Assembly (NCBI GenBank): GCA_002371135.1
Contig: DFGB01000028.1
Span: forward strand, 1 to 44,199
Source of the DNA: Verrucomicrobia bacterium UBA3761
Lineage (GTDB): Bacteria; Verrucomicrobiota; Kiritimatiellia; RFP12; UBA1067
Direction of reading: 5' to 3'
Length of the DNA stretch: 44,199 nt
The position numbers were made by a program, and so were the translations under genes. The notes under the pieces were generated by a model. The model did not search any database. It was not told where the DNA came from and saw only the letters and a program-made list of their open reading frames with translations. Below are positions 1 through 8,486 of the stretch, piece by piece (the stretch's first letter is position 1; each line of letters begins with the position of its first letter).

Positions 1-2
1 GT

Positions 3-827
3 GCGGCAGTGGCGTTTCAGGCGAAGGCGGAGGGTATCGTGTCCAGCGACATCGTCGGCTATCAGAATATTCAGAACGATGTTTCTGGCTATTGCCAGAG
101 GGGTGGTACGTTCATTGGCGTCGGCTCGGCTACGGACAGCTACGACATCCAGAACATCGTTCCGCAGAAGCCCACCAGCGCGGCCACAGAACTTGAAGAT
201 GGCGGCGCAGTCATTCAAGAGATAGATGACTTCGGCGAAGTTATCCAGACATACACGTACTTTGTAGAAGGTTCTGCCGAGACTCCGTCAGGCAAAGCTG
301 GTTGGTATTACCTCGACGAAGTGCTTGGGCAAAGAGTTTTTGCAGACAAAACATTTGTTCGTGGCGTAGGATTCCTCTATCAGGCTCCTTACTTCGAAGA
401 TGCCAACGAGGAGGAAATCGGATCCTCCTTCCAGAACGCTGGCAAGGTTGCCACTGCTGCCAAGTCAGTCTTGAGCGATGTTTCCGGTTATTGCCATCGT
501 GCCAACTATCGTCCTATTGAACTGTCCATCCAGAAACTCACGCCAAAGGCCACAGAAGATGCGGCAACGGAACTTGAAGATGGTGGTGCTGTTATTCAGG
601 AAATTGACGATTTCGGTGAAGTCATTGCCACTTATACTTACTTCGTTCAAGGCTCCGCAGAAACCCCTAATGGTGTTGCTGGATGGTATTACCTTGACGA
701 GGAACTTGGACAGCGAGTTCTTGCGAACAAGGTGTTTGCTCCGGGCGAAGGCTTCCTCTATCAGGCGCCTTACTTTGAAAATGACGAGGAAGAGGAAATT
801 GGCTCTTACCTCGAATTCGCCGAATAA
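3..827 (+). CDS. Secreted protein with two tandem domain copies (5' end outside window)
   Basis: The reading frame is open to the left edge and begins with residues AAVAFQAKAEG, which look like the tail of a signal peptide, so the true start lies upstream; the GTG at base 9 is probably internal. The protein holds two copies of one unit: a segment beginning VSGYC, then ATELEDGGAVIQEIDDFGEV, a TYTYFV(E/Q)GSAETP strand, AGWYYLDE, and an ending GFLYQAPYFE with an acidic run. The second copy (DNA from about 561) follows the first (from about 180) by 381 bp, that is 127 residues, and is very similar at DNA and protein level, so it is a recent tandem duplication. I do not recognise the family. It is probably exported, and it precedes a PEP-CTERM gene on the same strand. 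Confidence 0.75.
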   Translation, partial: AAVAFQAKAEGIVSSDIVGYQNIQNDVSGYCQRGGTFIGVGSATDSYDIQNIVPQKPTSAATELEDGGAVIQEIDDFGEVIQTYTYFVEGSAETPSGKAGWYYLDEVLGQRVFADKTFVRGVGFLYQAPYFEDANEEEIGSSFQNAGKVATAAKSVLSDVSGYCHRANYRPIELSIQKLTPKATEDAATELEDGGAVIQEIDDFGEVIATYTYFVQGSAETPNGVAGWYYLDEELGQRVLANKVFAPGEGFLYQAPYFENDEEEEIGSYLEFAE

Positions 828-876
828 CAATTTGCAAATCTGCGCAGCATGGGGTTGCGCGGATGCGTAAAAACCA

Positions 877-906
877 TGGGAGTTGTCGTGCAAAGCGATA
901 CTCCCA
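877..906 (+). promoter_or_regulatory. Short hairpin just upstream of the PEP-CTERM gene RBS
   Basis: Arms TGGGAGT (877-883) and ACTCCCA (900-906) pair perfectly and end five bases before the AAGGA ribosome-binding site of the next gene. It could be a 5' UTR stability or attenuation element. There is no U-tract, so it is not a clear terminator. Confidence 0.3.
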
Positions 907-919
907 AACATAAGGAAAA

Positions 920-1501
920 ATGAAAATGAAGAAACTTATGATTGCGGCGGCGATTGTCTGCGCGGCTGCGATTTCTCAGGCCGCGAGCGTTTCGTGGTCG
1001 GTGACAGGCCTCCAGAATAGTGCTGGTGAGACGCTTACTACTGGCGCTGGATATGTGTTCTGCACCAAGGGCACTTCTGCCACAACGGTAGATGCTGTCA
1101 CGGCCGCACTTGCCGAAATTAAAACGGCAGATGCGCTCAAGACGTATCTCACGAACAATTCGTTGTCGGCACTTAAGGGCTCAGTTGATAGCACTGGCAA
1201 GGTCTCAGTCTCAGGAGTTGATCTTGCTTCCTCTGGCGTCCCTGCTTCCACAACTGGCGTTAAGCTATTTGCTGTCATTGTTGATGATGATACTTTTGCA
1301 GATGGCGTCAAGTATTTTGTGTCGCCTGCTTCGTCTAATGTTAAAACGCCTGCCGCAAGCACGACAAATGCTGCCAGCTTCACAATTGCTGGCGCTGGTT
1401 CCCATACCGCCTCCAATTGGACAGCGGTTCCTGAGCCGACGTCTGGATTGCTGATGCTCCTCGGTCTCGCGGGCCTCGCGCTTCGCCGCCGTCGCGCGTA
1501 A
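920..1501 (+). CDS. PEP-CTERM sorting-domain secreted protein
   Basis: A 193-residue protein. The N-terminal signal peptide is K-rich followed by a hydrophobic Ala stretch ending ISQAAS. The body is low-complexity and Ser/Thr/Ala-rich, and the C-terminus is a textbook PEP-CTERM signal: VPEPTSG, a hydrophobic helix LLMLLGLAGLAL, then RRRRA. In known systems this tail is recognised by an exosortase (EpsH/XrtA-type), which removes it at or near the envelope; no exosortase lies in this window. The start at 920 is preceded by AAGGA; an ATG two codons later is an alternative. A strong hairpin after the stop suggests a monocistronic unit. The function of the mature part is unknown. Confidence 0.85.
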   Translation: MKMKKLMIAAAIVCAAAISQAASVSWSVTGLQNSAGETLTTGAGYVFCTKGTSATTVDAVTAALAEIKTADALKTYLTNNSLSALKGSVDSTGKVSVSGVDLASSGVPASTTGVKLFAVIVDDDTFADGVKYFVSPASSNVKTPAASTTNAASFTIAGAGSHTASNWTAVPEPTSGLLMLLGLAGLALRRRRA

Positions 1502-1524
1502 GCAAAAGACGTCCTACGACGCAA

Positions 1525-1554
1525 AAGCCCGTCCGTGACAGCACGGGCGGGCTT
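1525..1554 (+). terminator. Rho-independent-like terminator after the PEP-CTERM gene
   Basis: A 13-bp stem, AAGCCCGTCCGTG / CACGGGCGGGCTT (one G-U pair), with a 4-nt ACAG loop. Only a weak T-rich stretch (GATTCTT) follows. It separates the PEP-CTERM gene from the PLD operon. Confidence 0.7.
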
Positions 1555-1599
1555 GATTCTTATAACGCCACTGCCTTATCGGACAGAAAGGAAGATTTT

Positions 1600-3168
1600 A
1601 TGCAAGCCGACTCTCAAACGAATGCCTCCGTTGCCGGGAATGGGGTCTGGTTTGATTTGGAGTCTTATTGCAAGGGAAACTACAAACAAGCGGTTCTCTC
1701 TCTGACATGGGTGGCGGAGAGAAATGGCAATACAAAGAGCAGGCAATTTCTCTTTGGCTACATAGAGTTTGTTCCTCGATTCCTCGGGAATCAGATTGGC
1801 ACAGGGAAATTCGAAGACGCAACCTCGCACCTCTGCCATCAACGTTTTACTTTGACAGTGGAGCATGCGCTTGCACTCTACAAGGGCGCGGCGGAGACGG
1901 GAAGAGTTGCGATTCCAGGCACAGACGAAGAAATATCCATTGTGCCTCAAGATGTCGACGACGCAGCGATAATCGAAACTCCCGGAAACGGCGCGACTGT
2001 CTACAATGGCAATCTGCCGTTTCTACTTGGCGCCTACAGGTATGCTGGGGCGCAGTTTTCAAGTATCATGCCGCTAGCCAGATTGCATACCCTTGAGGAT
2101 CTTGTGACTGAGCCTGCCAATGCAAAGTGGCTCAAGGAGCATTTGTTATGGGACATAGCGCGCAATCTGGATTATCTCGCGTCCTTCAATCTCGTGTTGC
2201 CTAATCCATATTTCACCAGCATCCACGCCCGGCTTGAAGATCATTGTTCCACCGCGACAGGTGCAAGAGTTGAATTCTTTCTAAACCGCGATCCAGCGGG
2301 AAAGAGTTTGAAACTTCTCGCCATGGAGAGGGCTAACGGCTACTACGGGGAAATGTATGTAATGACGCTTGACAGGCCGTCTTTCTCTGTCGATTTCTCT
2401 GGCTATATCGAGGAACTCGAGTACACTATCCTAGACCATTACGGCCGGATTCTTCATAGAAGCGAATTCAGTCCTTTTCTTAGATGCATCGTCACAAACT
2501 TCAGTGTTTCCGGCGGCAAGGTCGGGGTCAAGGGACTCGACGGCAAGCATCGCACTTTCCAGCGCAGCAACAACAGCAGCATTGTTTGTTCTTCGGCTGA
2601 CAGTGAATCCGATGCTTGCCGACTTTCAAGAAAAATTTGCGACATACGATTTGAGAAAAAAGCCGCCGATGACGCGAAAAACCAACGATTTTTCCATAAC
2701 GAGCAGGCCGAAGCAATTACGCTGATGCAAGGCATAGTCAATGGCGCGAAGAAAGAGGTGCTCATCATCGACCCTTACTTCTCGAAAAAAACGGCCAACT
2801 GGTACATTCCGTTGACTAATTACGATGTCCGCGTAAAAGTTGTTTGCACCTGCAAGGCATGGCTCGCAAAGAAAGTAGAAAAATCCATCGCCAAATACAA
2901 TGCACTGAAGCGCTGTATCGAGGATTTGCGGAAGAAGGGGCACGAGATTGAAATTTCTCTTGTACACGAGGCGGATTTACATGATAGGTTTATTTGCATA
3001 GACGGGTCGGAGGCGTGGATAATCGGCGCCTCAATGGACAAGCACAACGGAAAATTGACAACGGTAGCGAAGTTGCAGAACGGCGCAGGAGTCGCGAAGT
3101 ATCTCGGAGATTACGCAAAGAAAGCGGGCTGGAAACCGTTTGAAGACTGGAAGGCGGGCGAGCGATGA
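1600..3168 (+). CDS. Two-part protein: unknown N-terminal domain plus phospholipase-D-like C-terminal domain
   Basis: 522 residues; the start is supported by the AGAAAGGAAG ribosome-binding site just upstream. The C-terminal third carries a PLD-superfamily signature: EVLIIDPYF (residues 386-394), then HDRFICID (461-468), which fits HxK(x)4D with Arg replacing Lys, then GASMD (476-480) in place of GSxN. A single HKD-type motif means an active site would need dimerisation. The N-terminal ~370 residues are not recognised with certainty; the layout recalls VPA1262-type proteins found near mobile and defence genes, but I cannot confirm this. There is no signal peptide or membrane segment, so it is cytoplasmic. 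It is the first gene of a coupled operon; its stop overlaps the next start as ATGA, and the next product also has a PLD-like motif. Confidence 0.75.
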   Translation: MQADSQTNASVAGNGVWFDLESYCKGNYKQAVLSLTWVAERNGNTKSRQFLFGYIEFVPRFLGNQIGTGKFEDATSHLCHQRFTLTVEHALALYKGAAETGRVAIPGTDEEISIVPQDVDDAAIIETPGNGATVYNGNLPFLLGAYRYAGAQFSSIMPLARLHTLEDLVTEPANAKWLKEHLLWDIARNLDYLASFNLVLPNPYFTSIHARLEDHCSTATGARVEFFLNRDPAGKSLKLLAMERANGYYGEMYVMTLDRPSFSVDFSGYIEELEYTILDHYGRILHRSEFSPFLRCIVTNFSVSGGKVGVKGLDGKHRTFQRSNNSSIVCSSADSESDACRLSRKICDIRFEKKAADDAKNQRFFHNEQAEAITLMQGIVNGAKKEVLIIDPYFSKKTANWYIPLTNYDVRVKVVCTCKAWLAKKVEKSIAKYNALKRCIEDLRKKGHEIEISLVHEADLHDRFICIDGSEAWIIGASMDKHNGKLTTVAKLQNGAGVAKYLGDYAKKAGWKPFEDWKAGER

Positions 3169-4025
3169 GCCTTTCCGCAGGATCGAAAAGCGTCAAGATA
3201 AGCGTAAAGGTGCCTTCCTACATCGAGAAGGCACTCTGGGAAGCTCCTTGTATGTATTTCCCACAATATAGACGAGAGTGGCCTTCCAACCTAAACAATA
3301 ATGCCGTGCAGGCATATGAAAAGAGCTTTGAACAGAACTTTGAACAGACACCATCGGCAAACATGGCACCGAAATTCCGGGATATAGAGCAGAGCGCCAA
3401 GGTGTACAAAACCTTCAAGACTGGACCGACGGCGACAATTCTCCCCGGCAGTGCTCAGTTCTGGAAGTTCGCCGCAGAGTGTCAGGCGGAAACCATATAT
3501 TTCATCGACCTTTACTTCTCCAGCGAAGCTTTGAAGCGGGTGTTTCGCTTCGCCAGCAAGTTGCAACAAGATGGAACTCCAGAACTAACGGCTGCACAGA
3601 GACTGGTGAAGTTGCAAGATCAGCAGACATCCGAGATGAAACTTCTGGTAGGCTCACGCTTCATGAGTATTCACGATACAACCAAGAACAAAGACGAATA
3701 CGACGACTATCCAGAGAGAAGGAAGCTTGCGATACGAAAGATAAGAAAGGCTATTGAGCGTTTTTACGGTAACACCAAGCCCGAGCATATGCATGTAAGG
3801 CTATTGCAAAGAGAAGATGAAGAACTCATACACGACAGGTTTGTAGTGTTCAAAGACAATCCGGTTTCGTGCTTCTGGCATTTTGGCGCGTCAGCTGGAG
3901 CGATGTACGGGAAATTGAACGCGTACAGCGGACCGTGGAGGGACGAAAGCGACAATTTCTCGAATCTTGCAGAAGAGTTTTACGCACGGGCTCTGGAAAT
4001 CGATAAGGATACGGAGGATGAGTAA
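3165..4025 (+). CDS. Second phospholipase-D-like protein with a degenerate HKD motif
   Basis: 286 residues, starting inside the previous stop codon (ATGA). It contains ETIYFIDLYFSS (109-120), equivalent to the IIDPYF strand of the upstream protein, and HDRFVVFKD (223-231) followed by WHFGAS. The His and Arg are kept, but Lys sits where the catalytic Asp is expected, with an Asp one place later. The family could act as a nuclease or phosphodiesterase. The degenerate motif suggests a pseudo-enzyme partner that pairs with the first PLD protein. It has no transport signal and is predicted to be cytoplasmic. The PLD fold is recognised from motifs only. Confidence 0.65.
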   Translation: MSLSAGSKSVKISVKVPSYIEKALWEAPCMYFPQYRREWPSNLNNNAVQAYEKSFEQNFEQTPSANMAPKFRDIEQSAKVYKTFKTGPTATILPGSAQFWKFAAECQAETIYFIDLYFSSEALKRVFRFASKLQQDGTPELTAAQRLVKLQDQQTSEMKLLVGSRFMSIHDTTKNKDEYDDYPERRKLAIRKIRKAIERFYGNTKPEHMHVRLLQREDEELIHDRFVVFKDNPVSCFWHFGASAGAMYGKLNAYSGPWRDESDNFSNLAEEFYARALEIDKDTEDE

Positions 4026-5584
4026 TGACAGGCATTGAACAATCCGCGTCCTTCACAAAAGCCGAAGAGAAATTGAAAGAGCTCCTCGATGCGGGGACTG
4101 CAAAGCCCGCAGAGTATATCGAAATACTGCGTGAACTGGCCAAATCAAGCCCAGTGCACGAAGCCGGGATGACACTTTCGGGGCCTGCTTCTTTTGCGGA
4201 ATATACGGCAAGGCCCATTCGGAAGTTGTGGGGGATGTTTACAGATTCGTTCTTCCAGATCGGCGCGAATCTCGAAGAGCAGGATTTCAACGACTACATC
4301 ACCTGCATTGAACTTATTCCAGACAACGGGATTGTGCAGCAGATGCTGTTTGTCATGCTTGACGGGCTTTTGGGCAAGGATCCGATGGTATTTGCCCGAA
4401 ATTTCGCGCCACGGCTGCCGTTCTTCCTTGCAGATGGCAAATGGAACAACTCCAGACCGCTCCTGCTCGTGCTTAAAATCCTTATCGAGACGGCAGGAAC
4501 AAGGTATGACAATTCGGTCGATTTTATCAGTACTTTGCTGGAGTCGCGGGACGAAAGCGAAAAACCGGCGATTCTGCTTGCCGTCGTATCGCTCATTGTG
4601 TTCAACCTCGACGGAAGGTTGCACGGCGACAAGGATGGCGAAGGCTCGACAAGCCGCAGGGCGGGCCACGCCGATATTCTAAGGGCTTTCCTTTTATCGC
4701 TCGACCCTGAAATAAAGAAAGCAACAAAGAGCATCGACATTGAATTGATTTCGGCATTTTTCGGGCTTGATACAGCCGGGGATGCGAAATTGCTCACCAG
4801 GTGCAAAGAAACCGGCGAGATTTCTGCGGCGGAAGGCAGGCTGTACGCGCAGGCGCTCATTGTAGCCCGATTGATAGATGCGGAATTGACGCAAGAGCAA
4901 TGGGGCATGTTGCTCCAACGAAGTTTGCTGTTTAAAGACAGGAGCGTAACGTGGGAAGATGGAGGGTATAAAACCTTTGGTCTTTTCGCAGGACAGGCGA
5001 TATCGCGCGCGGACAATCCCTTGTGCCTGTGGGACGAAGTCCTTGCTTGGTGGAACGCCACCATTTATCTATCCATCAATGGCGATAACCAAGCGCGATA
5101 TGAAGCCCGGCTTGATGCATATCTCGCTTCTGCAGCATGTGCAATCGACGATTTGCTGTATCCCAAGGACTACAACAACGGGCGAATGGATGTTGAAACC
5201 GCCTTTCATATCTGGAAACGGGCATGGAACGATTGCATAACTGCGCTATACAGTTGCTTCTTTCCTAACGGGTCGTTCCTGACGGCGCAGGCATTGTTTA
5301 CATATGCTGCATTGAAATTCATAGACAGGGTGGACATCGGGGAATTGGCAGACCAATTGCCATTTGTCGAATTGCGCAGCCACACCCGCATCGACACCCG
5401 CAAGGCGTGTCTCTACAACCTGCTCGAGAATTGCAACGGCAAGAACGAGCCGGAGCTCAAACATATGGAGAACGATTATGCAGAGTTCTATGACGAAGCA
5501 CGGAAAGCTCACAATGAGTTCGCAGAAGAGCTGATGCGGCGTGATGACGCGCGATTGGGCCGCGAGCGTCATAATCGTTGCTGA
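4025..5584 (+). CDS. Large helical protein of unknown function in the PLD operon
   Basis: 519 residues; its ATG shares one base with the preceding TAA (TAATG), implying translational coupling. The sequence is dominated by amphipathic helices with Leu/Ala spacing reminiscent of HEAT- or TPR-like solenoids, and it ends in a charged helix (MRRDDARLGRE). I see no catalytic motif, signal peptide or membrane segment. Strict coupling to the two PLD-like genes suggests a complex or a sensor/scaffold role, but this rests on context alone. Confidence 0.7.
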   Translation: MTGIEQSASFTKAEEKLKELLDAGTAKPAEYIEILRELAKSSPVHEAGMTLSGPASFAEYTARPIRKLWGMFTDSFFQIGANLEEQDFNDYITCIELIPDNGIVQQMLFVMLDGLLGKDPMVFARNFAPRLPFFLADGKWNNSRPLLLVLKILIETAGTRYDNSVDFISTLLESRDESEKPAILLAVVSLIVFNLDGRLHGDKDGEGSTSRRAGHADILRAFLLSLDPEIKKATKSIDIELISAFFGLDTAGDAKLLTRCKETGEISAAEGRLYAQALIVARLIDAELTQEQWGMLLQRSLLFKDRSVTWEDGGYKTFGLFAGQAISRADNPLCLWDEVLAWWNATIYLSINGDNQARYEARLDAYLASAACAIDDLLYPKDYNNGRMDVETAFHIWKRAWNDCITALYSCFFPNGSFLTAQALFTYAALKFIDRVDIGELADQLPFVELRSHTRIDTRKACLYNLLENCNGKNEPELKHMENDYAEFYDEARKAHNEFAEELMRRDDARLGRERHNRC

Positions 5585-5605
5585 GCCAGTCCCAATGGAA
5601 ACAAA

Positions 5606-6163
5606 ATGAAGAAAAACGCCATAGTCAGATATGCAATATGTGCATTGCTCGCAGCGCTGGCGGTGCTCGCATTGGTGCAGTCAAAGCCGGGCGGCAAGAT
5701 AAACGTCGGCGGGAACTCCATTGCGGCAAAACTCGCGGAGTGCGGCTTCAACTTCGTCCGCAAGGGGGATTATCCGTTTTGCAAGGTCTACGAACGGACT
5801 CTTTATGCATGCAGAGACAAAAATGCGCACCTAAATCCCGAGCGGCTGACATTCGCGCATGACGACATACTTGCGCTGGGGTTCGCGGAATGGCTGCTCG
5901 CATGTGCAATGCTCGCCGCGCTGAAACAAAAAAGCGGCGGTTTCGCGACATGGAATGCCGTCTTGACGGGCGCGGCGAGGAGTCTTGCGTTTTTCATTCT
6001 CGCATGGGCGGCAAGAAATGCGTTTTTCGGCGCTCTATTAGCCGTACGGGATGCGGAGACGATAAAAACCTTGGATGTGCCGATACGGTTGATATTGCTC
6101 GCGGGCATGTTGGCGACGGCACTTTGTCCCGCAATGGCAACGGAAAGCGAGGTGGCGTCATGA
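5606..6163 (+). CDS. Polytopic membrane protein in the PLD/protease operon
   Basis: 185 residues. A hydrophobic N-terminal helix (about 7-26) is followed by a soluble segment with two Cys (CGFN, YPFCKVYERTLYACRD), then three hydrophobic helices at about 86-105, 118-140 and 153-175. The Cys residues may form a disulphide in an extracytoplasmic loop. It starts 21 nt after the helical protein, and its TGA overlaps the protease start as ATGA. Family not recognised. It could anchor or regulate the neighbouring protease. Confidence 0.65.
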   Translation: MKKNAIVRYAICALLAALAVLALVQSKPGGKINVGGNSIAAKLAECGFNFVRKGDYPFCKVYERTLYACRDKNAHLNPERLTFAHDDILALGFAEWLLACAMLAALKQKSGGFATWNAVLTGAARSLAFFILAWAARNAFFGALLAVRDAETIKTLDVPIRLILLAGMLATALCPAMATESEVAS

Positions 6164-7629
6164 AACGGAGACTGATAACAGCCGCAATGCTCGCAGTGCT
6201 GGCGGCGTTGGCATTCTCCCTGCTGCGTCCACGCGACGGGAACGAGCAAGATCCGCAAGTGATAATCGATCTACGCTCGCCGGACCATCGCGTAGTCGAT
6301 CTTTCGAAACTGGAATACCCGGAGCTCAGGAGGGAGATGGATCTAGTCTCCGCCGGGCTTTATATCAAAACCGGCGACACGGCGGCGCCTCTCTCTCGTC
6401 TCGGCTCGGGATTTCTCGCCCACGACAAGATACTGGACCGCTTCTTCATCGTCACGGCGGCGCATGTCCTCGAGGGAACGGACCTTTCCCGTTCGATTGC
6501 GGCGATCCATGTCAGAGACAATGCCACAAAGGTCGAGATCTGGCTGGTCGAATCCAAAATGATTGAATTTGCCACGCCGGACGTGAAACATGACGTCGCT
6601 GTTTGCGACATTACGGAAGAAGTGAAACTGTTGGTTGCAAAGGGTCTGTATCCAATATGCGTCGACATGTCGGCATTGTCGGTGGGCTATTACGATATGG
6701 GTCTCTGCGATTATTGCGCACTCAACATATATTGGGACTTCTCCGGGTACGCCACCATGCCTCAGGTCGAGCCATATACCGGGACGCGGGCGATATGCCT
6801 TGAAATAACGGACCAGACGAACGGGACGTTTACGACGTTCCACAAGGACGGCGTTCTAATTGAAAAATCGGTCTGGAAGGACTTTGCAATCGGCGACAAG
6901 CCCGTATATCTTGGCGGCAAGCAAATGTACATAGAGGTTCATGAAATCATGGGCGACCTCACGCATGGCGACAGCGGCTCTCCGGTGTTCGGCAAAGACA
7001 CACAGGGCAACATCCGCCTCTTAGGCATAGTCGCGGGCAGTGGCGACGGACAGAGGGGCTATATAGTCCCTGCGAAATACGCGCATGATGCCGTCTATCC
7101 CGCGTTGATGGACATTGATGCAAGAATTATGACAGACGATTCTCTGCTCGTAAAAGTAGCGGAATATGAAAGCACAGTCGCGAATGGCGTTGTTTCCTCG
7201 CCGATCGAGTGCAATCTTCCTCTGGTCAGAAAAGCGGTTCTCACGTTCGAGGGCGACTGCGCGGAGGGCAACGGCTTCACGGTCAATCTGCTGAATTCTA
7301 AGGCTCCTGTGCCAGAGGACGAGGACATCGTCCGCGGGCTTCTTCTCGGCTGGAACAACACCGATACAGTCAAATATCCGCCGGCGGCGCCCGGGCGCAA
7401 GCGGCATGTGATAACGTTCTGGCTGGACAAGCGCGGCAGATGTCGCAAGGCGGCCTTCAGCGATTTGGATGGCGTAGACAGAAAGGATCTTGTCGAGGAA
7501 CGCACGGCTGAGCAGTACTCTTCCCAATGGGATAAGATGATTCTATCGGCATATGGAGAGCCGAGTCCAAACGGCAAGGTCAAACTGGAACTTTATGCAA
7601 CAAAACAAAGGAGCATCGAAGACTTATGA
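6160..7629 (+). CDS. Membrane-anchored trypsin-like (S1-fold) serine protease
   Basis: 489 residues from the ATG that overlaps the previous stop. An uncleaved-looking N-terminal hydrophobic anchor (about 5-22) is followed by a chymotrypsin-fold protease domain with all three catalytic residues: His102 in TAAHVL, Asp145 in KHDVAV and Ser272 in GDSGSPVFG, so it should be active outside the cytoplasm. Residues after about 310 form a second domain of unknown type (LVRKAVLTFEGDCAEGNGF onward) with no visible PDZ repeat. The frame is open upstream for 90 codons, but that part is a shadow of the preceding gene. The downstream gene overlaps by ATGA. Likely roles are envelope quality control or activation of a neighbouring product. 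Confidence 0.85.
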   Translation: MKRRLITAAMLAVLAALAFSLLRPRDGNEQDPQVIIDLRSPDHRVVDLSKLEYPELRREMDLVSAGLYIKTGDTAAPLSRLGSGFLAHDKILDRFFIVTAAHVLEGTDLSRSIAAIHVRDNATKVEIWLVESKMIEFATPDVKHDVAVCDITEEVKLLVAKGLYPICVDMSALSVGYYDMGLCDYCALNIYWDFSGYATMPQVEPYTGTRAICLEITDQTNGTFTTFHKDGVLIEKSVWKDFAIGDKPVYLGGKQMYIEVHEIMGDLTHGDSGSPVFGKDTQGNIRLLGIVAGSGDGQRGYIVPAKYAHDAVYPALMDIDARIMTDDSLLVKVAEYESTVANGVVSSPIECNLPLVRKAVLTFEGDCAEGNGFTVNLLNSKAPVPEDEDIVRGLLLGWNNTDTVKYPPAAPGRKRHVITFWLDKRGRCRKAAFSDLDGVDRKDLVEERTAEQYSSQWDKMILSAYGEPSPNGKVKLELYATKQRSIEDL

Positions 7630-8486
7630 TAGCATCGAAGCAAACAAATCCTCAGGCGAAAAAGCGTGGGGCGAAGAGCGCGACACCTCTTTTGCTCGCG
7701 GGGATAGTCATTGCGGCGGTGTCCGTCGCGACATGGTTTGCGGTCGGCATCAGTCGCAAGGATGAAGCGACCGGCAAGACGCCGAAAACGAAGGGTTCCA
7801 TCGCCGAGGCGACGCCGGTGAAGGTCGCGCCTCGCGACGCCGGACCGGAGGTCAAGGACTATGCCAAGCTCGACAATATACAGTTGCGCAGGCTGCCGGA
7901 GAGCGAGACGAACAATCTCACGGAGGCGCAGGTGAACTACTGGAAGATGTTCCACCCCTGGCCACCGCCGGACGAGAACCAGCCCAAGGCGATAAAGGGC
8001 AAGTACCAGATATTCGAATCCAAGGTGGATAACGAGATCGCTTTCGTTCTTTCAGTCGAACCGGGGACGATGGTGCTCGGCAATCGTTCAGTCGGTCCCG
8101 ATTTCGAGAGGCGCTTCTTGAAATCAATCGAGCGGCCCATCATCATATCCAATGACGATTCCGACTACGAAAAAGAGCTGAAGAGAGCCGTAATCGATGC
8201 CAAAATCGAGCTAAAGGCCGCTTACGATCGCGGCGAGGACATAGGCAAGATCATGGACGACGCCCGCGAGGAATTGCAGCGAATGGCCCGCTACAAAGCG
8301 CAGATGGAGAAGGAAGTGACGAAGATGCTTGTTCGCAAGGATACCACCGCCGCCGATGCCGAGGATGCCATCAAGGCGATGAATATCATGCTGGAGCAAA
8401 AAGGCATCGGGCCGATAGAACTCAATTCCATGTCGCGCCTTGCAATAAAGTACCAGAATCTACTCAGAAAGGAGACGGAAGAATGA
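7626..8486 (+). CDS. Single-pass membrane protein with C-terminal helical region
   Basis: 286 residues, ATGA-coupled to the protease gene. The N-terminus is basic (KKRGAK), then one membrane segment at about 20-42 (TPLLLAGIVIAAVSVATWFA), a Pro/Thr-rich linker, a compact domain around YWKMFHPWPPPDENQPKAI, and a long charged helical segment (about 180-286) that may form a coiled coil. It is not assigned to a named family. I think similar proteins occur in Lentisphaerota and Kiritimatiellota genomes next to proteins ending IEFDPKKGR, like the following gene; this is recollection, not a search. Confidence 0.65.
   Translation: MIASKQTNPQAKKRGAKSATPLLLAGIVIAAVSVATWFAVGISRKDEATGKTPKTKGSIAEATPVKVAPRDAGPEVKDYAKLDNIQLRRLPESETNNLTEAQVNYWKMFHPWPPPDENQPKAIKGKYQIFESKVDNEIAFVLSVEPGTMVLGNRSVGPDFERRFLKSIERPIIISNDDSDYEKELKRAVIDAKIELKAAYDRGEDIGKIMDDAREELQRMARYKAQMEKEVTKMLVRKDTTAADAEDAIKAMNIMLEQKGIGPIELNSMSRLAIKYQNLLRKETEE

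Noticed and set aside
5890..6159. N-terminal extension of the serine protease
   Set aside because: These 90 codons overlap the membrane protein gene in another frame, while the ATG at 6160 has a proper membrane anchor and ATGA coupling.
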